From: Colwellia sp.
GTDB lineage: Bacteria; Pseudomonadota; Gammaproteobacteria; Enterobacterales; Alteromonadaceae
DNA length: 64,000 nt
Direction of reading: 5' to 3'
Assembly: GCF_013214175.1 (NCBI RefSeq)
Contig: NZ_JABSPA010000002.1
Coordinates: 1,240,001 to 1,304,000 of the forward strand
Shown here piece by piece: positions 57,532 to 64,000 of the stretch. The position numbers and the translations under genes are program-made. The notes beneath the pieces are model-generated. The model was not told the origin of the DNA. It saw nothing but the letters and a program-made list of their open reading frames with translations, and did not search any database. Within the stretch, counting starts at the first letter, position 1. Each line of letters opens with the position of its first letter.

Positions 57532-58566
57532 ATGAAATACACTTTTCAATTAATTAGTTTGGTTTTCTTAGTTGTTACTAACTCTGTCGCTATGGCTACT
57601 ACCATGTGCGCGACTAGCGATGTGCACCTTTCAACAATGCAATTAGTCTCCGGTGGCTCAGTACTTAACTTGCCAACTGCTCCACCACCTTTATATGATG
57701 CTGATGGTCGTACTTCAACAAGCTGTGTTGGCCTACTTAGTGGCAATGATAAACCTTTACCAGGTACCAATATTGGTGAATATCAAGACGGCTTACTTAA
57801 TGGTGAAACGAAGCCTCATGGTGGCGCTACCGATCCTTCTTTGCATCCTAATAATACTTTGTTTGATCCTTTTTATGATGAAAGTGGCCCGCTAGCCCAG
57901 GATGGAAGTGAAGGCTATAACAATATTCTATTTATTAACCCTGAAACAGATTTACAAGATTTAGATGATACTGATGGTAATACCAACAAAACAGATCCTG
58001 GTTGGGTTTTTCTTGGTAAGCAAGAGGGAGGCGATTTTGTTGGCTCTATTGCAGGGAAAGATTTAGAAGATGATGAAGGAGAAGATATCAGTATAAATAT
58101 TGACGATGTATTATCTGTTGTCTTTAGTTGCTCATATACAGATGATTTCGATGTAGTATTTCAGGTGTCTATTACCAGTGGTGAATGTGAAGATGGTCAA
58201 TGGGCAATATCACCAGTCGCTAATATAGTTGAGATACTTGAGCCTGTATTTGGCAATGGTTTTTTTGACCATTTAGCATTTATATTCAAAGCGGGAAATG
58301 ATTTTGCCATTTACGACTTTAACTTTAAGATGATTAACTCAGAGTTAGGAAATACGCTTGACTTAACCGTTCCTTATAATTTAACGGGAACTTTTAATAT
58401 GACAGGTACCTTTGGTAACACAGCTATTTCACATATATCGCTTTGGGCAAGAGATCCAGCAGGTTTCACTACTACTGAAATGCCAGAGCCAAAATCTACA
58501 ATGTTGATGTTGTTGGCTGTTGCTTTGTTAGTGCTACGTGTTAAAAGTAAACATTCTTTGTTATAA
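57532..58566 (+). CDS. PEP-CTERM-type exported protein
   Basis: Exported 344-residue protein with a signal peptide (about 1-23) and a C-terminal MPEPKSTMLMLLAVALLVLR segment plus basic tail, a PEP-CTERM variant. The acidic middle is rich in Asp, Gly and Asn (LDDTDGNTNKTDPGW) and contains paired cysteines, perhaps with calcium binding. No catalytic domain was recognised. A sigma-54 promoter and the shared 17-bp element suggest joint control with the protein at 28814. Confidence 0.85.
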   Translation: MKYTFQLISLVFLVVTNSVAMATTMCATSDVHLSTMQLVSGGSVLNLPTAPPPLYDADGRTSTSCVGLLSGNDKPLPGTNIGEYQDGLLNGETKPHGGATDPSLHPNNTLFDPFYDESGPLAQDGSEGYNNILFINPETDLQDLDDTDGNTNKTDPGWVFLGKQEGGDFVGSIAGKDLEDDEGEDISINIDDVLSVVFSCSYTDDFDVVFQVSITSGECEDGQWAISPVANIVEILEPVFGNGFFDHLAFIFKAGNDFAIYDFNFKMINSELGNTLDLTVPYNLTGTFNMTGTFGNTAISHISLWARDPAGFTTTEMPEPKSTMLMLLAVALLVLRVKSKHSLL

Positions 58567-58667
58567 GCTTTAATTAATACTGTACAGAATAAAGGGTGAT
58601 TAGTTAGTTTCAGTTAGCTGTAAAAGGATCTGACATTCATGAAATAACTGCTTAAATTACTTAATAT

Positions 58668-58703
58668 AAAAAAGCTGAATTACCTAGGTAATTCAGCTTT
58701 TTT
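58668..58703. terminator. Bidirectional terminator before bamD
   Basis: A perfect 36-base palindrome around CCTAGG: AAAAAAGCTGAATTACC and its complement, with A and T runs. It ends both the PEP-CTERM gene and, on the other strand, bamD. Confidence 0.95.
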
Positions 58704-58738
58704 ATTCATTAATATAGAGGTTAGGTAGTACTAACTTT

Positions 58739-59497
58739 CTATCTTACTAGCCTGTTGTTTGGGTAGTTAGCCGCAAGTACTTGCATAGCATTTTTCTTTA
58801 AGTCTGTAAGTGCTAACTTATCGTAACTCTCAATCATTATCTCAAGCGCTTGCTCTATTTCAGGGCTTGGCGCGAAGTATTCAACAATATAACGACCACG
58901 ATTTGCCGCAGAGGCATACGCTTCACGTTTAATATAATATTTAGCTACGGCTATTTCGTATTGTGCCAAGCGAGATTTTATCGCAATCATGCGCTTACGT
59001 GCATCGGCAGCATATTTGCTGTCAGGGTAGTCAGTCACTATGCTCTTAAAATCTTTAAAAGCGCTACGCGAAGCTTCAGGATCACGATCGGTACGGTCAA
59101 TACCGGCTAAATCTTGAAATAAATTTTCTTCGGTAGAAATATTGATAAGCGCACGCATGTAATAAACATAATCAACATTTGAGTTATTAGGGTTTAATCT
59201 TAAAAACCTATCGGTTAAAGCAATTCCTTGCCCAGCATTACCACTTTTATAGTAAGCATAAATTAAATCTAGCTGTACTTGGTGAGAAATTGGACCAAAA
59301 GGAAAACGAGAGTCAATAGCGCCAAGTATTTGAATAGCTTTTTGATATAAACCATTATCAAGTGCTGTTCGGGCATCAACAAATAAAGACTGTGCTGATT
59401 TATCCGGTACTTTTTCTATGTCATCATCAGATGATGAACAGCCAGTTAAGGTCAAGGCTAAAACGGTTAAAATAATTTTTACTGTCAATTTATCCAT
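58739..59497 (-). CDS. bamD: Outer-membrane assembly lipoprotein BamD
   Basis: Essential lipoprotein of the BAM complex, which folds beta-barrel proteins into the outer membrane. 252 residues; lipobox LTGC with C20, then TPR repeats (about 35-200), beginning SAQSLFVDARTALDNGLYQKAIQILGAIDSRFPFGP as in enteric YfiO. It is monocistronic and divergent from rluD, the standard gammaproteobacterial arrangement. Confidence 0.96.
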   Translation of the reverse strand: MDKLTVKIILTVLALTLTGCSSSDDDIEKVPDKSAQSLFVDARTALDNGLYQKAIQILGAIDSRFPFGPISHQVQLDLIYAYYKSGNAGQGIALTDRFLRLNPNNSNVDYVYYMRALINISTEENLFQDLAGIDRTDRDPEASRSAFKDFKSIVTDYPDSKYAADARKRMIAIKSRLAQYEIAVAKYYIKREAYASAANRGRYIVEYFAPSPEIEQALEIMIESYDKLALTDLKKNAMQVLAANYPNNRLVR

Positions 59498-59671
59498 GAA
59501 ATTTATTATCGCTACTTTGTTTTAATTAAAATAAATATCAAACCACCGCGTAAACGGGTAAAATGTTTTTATATTTAAGAATAAGCATTCTACCCTAGCA
59601 ACCTTACCTTGCACAGTGCAAATGGTAATTTGATTAATTCGCTAGGTTTAATCGAGTTTAAAGAGAGTTTA

Positions 59672-60646
59672 ATGTCAGAAATCATTCAACATAAAGATAT
59701 TGTACCTGAATCATGTTTAGGTAAACGCTTTGACCAAACATTAGCGATAATGTTTCCTGATTATTCACGTTCACGGATAAAAGAGTGGATTTTAGCCGGA
59801 CAAGTGCAGGTAAATAGCGAAGTACTTACCCGTCCTCGTGAGAAAATGTATGGCGGTGAAGTTGTTGAAATTAATGCCAAAGTTGAAACTGAGTTACGTT
59901 TTGAAGCGCAAAACATTCCATTAGATATTGTTTATGAAGATGAATATATTTTAGTGATAAATAAACCAGTAGGTTTAGTTGTTCATCCTGGTGCAGGTAA
60001 TCCTGATGGGACTTTGCTTAATGCTTTATTACATCACTACCCACAAATCGGCGTAGTGCCAAGAGCTGGTATCGTGCATCGTCTTGATAAAGATACTACT
60101 GGCCTAATGGTTATCGCTAAAACGATTGCCGCGCAAACCAACTTAGTTGAAGCGATGCAATTACGTGAAATTACTCGTGAGTACGAAGCGATTGCCTGTG
60201 GTGTTATGACAGCGGGTGGTTTGGTTGATCAGCCAATTGGTCGTCATTCTACTAAGCGTACGCAAATGGCAGTGTCATTTGTTGGTCGTCCTTCAGTAAC
60301 ACATTACCGTGTGATGGAGAAATACCGTTTACATACTCGTTTACGTTTACGTTTAGAAACCGGCCGCACACATCAAATTCGTGTGCATATGTCACACATT
60401 ACCCATCCGTTAGTAGGTGACCCTGTTTATGGTGGTCGTCCTCGTCCACCAAAAAATGCAACACCAGAGCTGTTAATGAAGTTGCGTAGCTTTAAACGCC
60501 AAGCACTGCACGCTGCTATGTTATCTTTATTTCATCCAATTACCGGAGAAGAAATGACTTGGCATGCAGAGTTACCTGAAGACTTTGTTGAGTTAGTTAA
60601 GCTTCTTCAAGACGATAACAAGCTTAATGCCGAAGAAGAATACTAG
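59672..60646 (+). CDS. rluD: 23S rRNA pseudouridine synthase RluD
   Basis: Makes pseudouridines in helix 69 of 23S rRNA. The ATG at 59672 is chosen because it gives MSEIIQHK and a 324-residue protein of normal size and follows AAGAGAG; the open frame extends 21 codons further up. An N-terminal S4 domain (about 15-75) precedes the catalytic domain with D139 in HRLDKDTTGL, the same number as in E. coli. Its end overlaps pgeF by 20 bases. Confidence 0.97.
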   Translation: MSEIIQHKDIVPESCLGKRFDQTLAIMFPDYSRSRIKEWILAGQVQVNSEVLTRPREKMYGGEVVEINAKVETELRFEAQNIPLDIVYEDEYILVINKPVGLVVHPGAGNPDGTLLNALLHHYPQIGVVPRAGIVHRLDKDTTGLMVIAKTIAAQTNLVEAMQLREITREYEAIACGVMTAGGLVDQPIGRHSTKRTQMAVSFVGRPSVTHYRVMEKYRLHTRLRLRLETGRTHQIRVHMSHITHPLVGDPVYGGRPRPPKNATPELLMKLRSFKRQALHAAMLSLFHPITGEEMTWHAELPEDFVELVKLLQDDNKLNAEEEY

Positions 60647-61661
60647 TTATAGTAATCAGGCTCTTTTTGAAAATGAGCCTTTTCAATTTACCAACTCGGC
60701 ATTTGAGTTGGTAAATTGGTCGTCTTTTTTTACCTCTAAACCTACATTTAAACTTATATCTAAACTTACAGCTATAAGTAGGTCTAAATCATCATCTGCC
60801 ACCTCATACCCAATAAGCGATAAAATACTCGCTCTACAAACAACGCGACTTTCTCCTCTGCAGATATCGCCACTAAAGATAAATGAGCAAGATTTAACAG
60901 CCACACCCTCAAAAAATCAGCAGTTAAAAAATGAAAAGTTAATCAGTAAAAGCTCCCCATTTGGTGCCTTTAATTTAGGTTTGCATGTCGGCGATAGTGC
61001 CGAAAAAGTGAATCATAATCGTAATGTGTTAAAACAACTTCTTCAGCAAAAGTTAAGCAAGCAGCAGCTAACTCAAAAACCTTCACCTCATTGTAAACTC
61101 ATCGAAGACGTTCAAATTCAGTGGCTCAAGCAAGTCCATGGTAATGAAGTAGTAGAAGTCATGGCTGTAAATGAGCAAGTGATAACTGCCGATGCCAGTA
61201 TTACTCGTCAGAAAAATATTGCTTTGGCAATAATGACAGCCGATTGCTTGCCTATATTACTCAGTCATAAAAATGGCAGTGAAGTTGCGGCTATTCATGG
61301 CGGTTGGCGTTCATTAGCCGCGAATATTATCGAAAAAACCTTAGATAAAATGCACAGTAAGCCTGCCGAACTAGTGGCCTGGCTCGGTCCCTGTATTGGT
61401 AAATATGCTTTTGAGGTCGGTAGTGAGGTTAAAGAGGCGTTTACTCAACAAGGTGTGGCTTTTAATAACGCCTTTATAAAGCAAGAAAATGGTAAGTACT
61501 TGGCAGATTTACAGCAGATTGCGCAACTGCAGTTACAAGCCTTGGGTGTTAGCGCTATTTCTGCTTTAGCTGAATGTACCTACCAAGAAACAAATAAGTA
61601 TTATTCCTATCGAAAAGAGCAAGTAACGGGTCGTATGGCGAGTATTATTTGCAGGCGTTAA
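60627..61661 (+). CDS. pgeF: PgeF/YfiH laccase-domain protein with N-terminal extension
   Basis: Cytoplasmic protein of the YfiH/LACC1 family, shown elsewhere to act on purine nucleosides and to correct peptidoglycan errors. The metal ligands are in KQVHGNEV, TADCLPILL and AIHGGWRSLAA, all intact, with LGPCIGKYAFEVG following. Family members have about 245 residues; this one has 344 because roughly 80 to 100 residues, low in complexity and rich in Ser, Lys and Thr, precede or interrupt the usual opening up to FNLGLHVGDS. The ATG overlaps rluD. No alternative in-frame ATG shortens it. Confidence 0.92.
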   Translation: MPKKNTSYSNQALFENEPFQFTNSAFELVNWSSFFTSKPTFKLISKLTAISRSKSSSATSYPISDKILALQTTRLSPLQISPLKINEQDLTATPSKNQQLKNEKLISKSSPFGAFNLGLHVGDSAEKVNHNRNVLKQLLQQKLSKQQLTQKPSPHCKLIEDVQIQWLKQVHGNEVVEVMAVNEQVITADASITRQKNIALAIMTADCLPILLSHKNGSEVAAIHGGWRSLAANIIEKTLDKMHSKPAELVAWLGPCIGKYAFEVGSEVKEAFTQQGVAFNNAFIKQENGKYLADLQQIAQLQLQALGVSAISALAECTYQETNKYYSYRKEQVTGRMASIICRR

Positions 61662-61873
61662 CTTGTAGGTGTAAGTTTGCAGAAGATGATTTTTCAGTGT
61701 TATTTCTCCTAAGGTAATAGCTTAGTCAATTCCCCCCTGTTTATTGTTTTATATCAAGCTTATATTTGAAATTGCATTGAAAAATAATCTTTTAGCCTTA
61801 TAACATTAACATTGCTTTAAAGATTAAATCATACTCAGATAACTAATTAATCCTCTGGGCTTTAGGAGATAAA

Positions 61874-64000
61874 ATGCGCTTAGATCGCTTTACCCAATCA
61901 TTTCAAGAATCCATTGCTGATGCGCAATCACTTGCTTTAGGCAAAGATCATCAGTTCATTGAGCCTATTCATTTAATGTTAGCCTTGCTCAATCAAAACG
62001 GTAACTCTGTTATTGCCTTGTTAAAAAGTGCTGCTATTGATGTGCGCTCTTTACGTCAGAAAATTGAAGCGGCCTTAGCGTCTTTAGCACAAGTGCAAGA
62101 CAGCGGTGGCGATGTACAATTATCTGCAGCCTCAGGTCGAATTTTAAACCTTTGCGATAAACACGCACAAAAAATGTCTGATAAATATATTTCTTCAGAA
62201 ATGTTTGTCTTGGCAGCCATCGAAGATAAAGGTGCCTTAGGAAAAGTTTTCTCCGAATTAGGGGCAAATCAGCAACGGATAAAATCGGCCATTGAACATA
62301 TTCGTGGTGGGCAAAAGGTTGATGACCAAAATGCTGAAGATGTTCGCCAAGCTTTAAATAAGTATACGGTGGATTTAACCGAGCTTGCTAAGCAGGGCAA
62401 ACTCGATCCGGTTATCGGCCGTGATGATGAAATTCGTCGTACATTACAAGTTTTACAGCGTAGGACTAAAAACAACCCGGTATTAATAGGGCAACCAGGT
62501 GTTGGTAAAACCGCTATTGTTGAAGGCTTAGCGCAACGTATTGTTGACCATGAAGTCCCAGAAGGCTTAAAAAATAAGCGGGTATTATCTCTGGATATGG
62601 GTTCGCTGGTTGCTGGCGCAAAATATCGTGGTGAATTTGAAGAACGTTTAAAAGCCGTTTTGAATGAATTGTCACAAGAAGAAGGGCAAGTTATTCTCTT
62701 TATCGATGAATTACATACCATGGTCGGCGCAGGAAAATCAGATGGCGCTATGGATGCAGGTAATATGTTAAAACCCGCATTGGCCCGTGGCGATTTGCAT
62801 TGTGTCGGCGCAACTACGCTTGATGAATACCGTAAATATATTGAAAAAGACGCCGCGCTTGAGCGACGTTTTCAAAAAGTATTAGTTGAAGAGCCCAGTG
62901 TTGAAGATACTATTGCAATTTTACGTGGCTTAAAAGAGCGTTATGAGTTACATCACTCGGTAAATATTACTGATCCGGCCATTGTGGCGGCAGCGACTTT
63001 ATCTCATCGTTATATTAGTGACCGACAATTACCGGATAAAGCTATTGATCTAATAGATGAAGCGGCATCGAGTATTCGTTTACAAATGGACTCGAAACCC
63101 GAAGATTTAGACAGGCTCGAGCGACGATTGATTCAGTTAAAGCTTGAGCAAAGAGCCTTGGCAAAAGATGAAGATGAGGCCTCTATCAAGCGCTTGGCAC
63201 TCATTTCAGAACAAATTGCTGAAAAACAGCTGAAGTATGATGAATTAGATGAAGTGTGGACCACGGAAAAAGCCGCACTTTATGGTGCACACACCATTAA
63301 AGAAGAACTTGAGCAAGCACGGATTGAGTTGGAGGCAGCAAGAAGAACTGGCGATTTAAATCGTATGTCTGAATTACAATACGGTAAATTACCCGAGCTG
63401 GAAAAACAATTAGATCTAGCTAGCCAAGCTGAAATGCAAGAAATGACCTTGTTAGCTAATAAAGTAACCGAAGTTGAAATTGCTGATGTGCTCAGTCGTG
63501 CTACCGGTATTCCAGTTGCTAAAATGCTCGAGCAAGAGCGTGATAAGTTATTAAACATGGAAGATAGCTTACACCAGAGTGTTATTGGTCAGCATGAAGC
63601 GGTAACTTCGGTAGCTAATGCCATTAGACGTGCTCGGGCGGGTTTGAGCGATCCTAACCAGCCAATCGGTTCTTTTTTATTTTTAGGGCCTACAGGTGTC
63701 GGTAAAACTGAGTTAACCAAAGCCCTTGCCGAGTTTTTATTCGACTCTCAAGATGCCTTAATTCGTGTTGATATGTCAGAGTTTATGGAAAAACACTCGG
63801 TAGCACGTTTAGTTGGTGCGCCACCAGGCTATGTTGGTTATGAAGAGGGCGGTTATTTAACTGAAGCGGTACGCAGAAAACCTTATTCTGTTATTTTGCT
63901 TGATGAAATAGAGAAAGCTCATCCCGATGTTTTTAATATTTTATTACAGGTACTCGATGATGGCAGGTTAACGGATGGCCAAGGTCGTACTGTTGATTTC
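61874..64000 (+). CDS. clpB: ATP-dependent disaggregase ClpB (5' part)
   Basis: Hexameric AAA+ chaperone that rescues aggregated protein with DnaK. The window ends at codon 709 with no stop. The N domain (about 1-145), first Walker A GQPGVGKT (206-213), the coiled-coil M domain (about 400-525) and second Walker A GPTGVGKT (605-612) are at E. coli positions. Start at 61874 follows AGGAGATAA. The order rluD-pgeF-clpB is classic. No convincing heat-shock promoter was found in the 212-base gap. Confidence 0.97.
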   Translation, partial: MRLDRFTQSFQESIADAQSLALGKDHQFIEPIHLMLALLNQNGNSVIALLKSAAIDVRSLRQKIEAALASLAQVQDSGGDVQLSAASGRILNLCDKHAQKMSDKYISSEMFVLAAIEDKGALGKVFSELGANQQRIKSAIEHIRGGQKVDDQNAEDVRQALNKYTVDLTELAKQGKLDPVIGRDDEIRRTLQVLQRRTKNNPVLIGQPGVGKTAIVEGLAQRIVDHEVPEGLKNKRVLSLDMGSLVAGAKYRGEFEERLKAVLNELSQEEGQVILFIDELHTMVGAGKSDGAMDAGNMLKPALARGDLHCVGATTLDEYRKYIEKDAALERRFQKVLVEEPSVEDTIAILRGLKERYELHHSVNITDPAIVAAATLSHRYISDRQLPDKAIDLIDEAASSIRLQMDSKPEDLDRLERRLIQLKLEQRALAKDEDEASIKRLALISEQIAEKQLKYDELDEVWTTEKAALYGAHTIKEELEQARIELEAARRTGDLNRMSELQYGKLPELEKQLDLASQAEMQEMTLLANKVTEVEIADVLSRATGIPVAKMLEQERDKLLNMEDSLHQSVIGQHEAVTSVANAIRRARAGLSDPNQPIGSFLFLGPTGVGKTELTKALAEFLFDSQDALIRVDMSEFMEKHSVARLVGAPPGYVGYEEGGYLTEAVRRKPYSVILLDEIEKAHPDVFNILLQVLDDGRLTDGQGRTVDF

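Noticed and set aside
61680-61873. Possible sigma-32 heat-shock promoter before clpB (TTGAAA and CCCCCC patches)
   Set aside because: The two patches are in the wrong order or spacing for a CTTGAAA / CCCCAT pair, so no promoter was called.

Overview
The window reads as chromosomal DNA of a cold-adapted marine gammaproteobacterium of the Alteromonadales, most like Colwellia. Supporting this are the AT-rich coding style, a chloride-dependent alpha-amylase of the Antarctic Pseudoalteromonas type, the gammaproteobacterial order bamD / rluD-pgeF-clpB, the adjacent pair DAHP synthase-tyrA, and several lipoprotein peptidases. The genus is an inference from gene content and was not tested by a search. 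No rRNA, tRNA, CRISPR array, insertion sequence or prophage was seen.

Layout. 0-10 kb: acs, a lipoprotein metallopeptidase-like protein, a secreted amylase, aroF and tyrA. 10-17 kb: a periplasmic binding protein, an outer-membrane porin and a chemoreceptor in a row, then an M13 peptidase. 17-25 kb: PaiB and GNAT genes divergent from a MocR regulator, then cytochrome b561 and an Aer-like receptor. 24-30 kb: a two-gene RND efflux operon, a PEP-CTERM protein and a scrap yard of decayed gene ends. 30-38 kb: choline-to-betaine module betI-betB-betA with a divergent BCCT-type transporter, a TorF-type outer-membrane protein, a MarR regulator and a class III aminotransferase. 38-46 kb: a MipA/OmpV-type outer-membrane protein, a lipoprotein, an orphan cysteine-peptidase-like gene and an M1 aminopeptidase. 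46-54 kb: a five-gene MacAB-like efflux operon carrying its own NtrC-type two-component system. 54-64 kb: a binding protein, a pseudopilin, nadE, glnB, a second PEP-CTERM protein, bamD, rluD, pgeF and the first 709 codons of clpB.

The most informative signals lie between genes. Both PEP-CTERM genes, 29 kb apart, carry a -24/-12 sigma-54 promoter with exact spacing and a matching 17-bp element about 80 bp upstream of it. The efflux operon has a near-consensus sigma-54 promoter with GGGAAT repeats upstream, which fits control by its own regulator. A tandem duplication at the GNAT/paiB junction has made a 45-codon chimeric ORF. Three intergenic segments are decayed copies of genes found elsewhere in the same window, which points to local duplication followed by loss. 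A 13-codon ORF with a strong ribosome binding site is coupled by ATGA to the choline-module transporter.

Positions were read by eye. Family assignments rest on recognised motifs, and functions of unrecognised proteins are left open.
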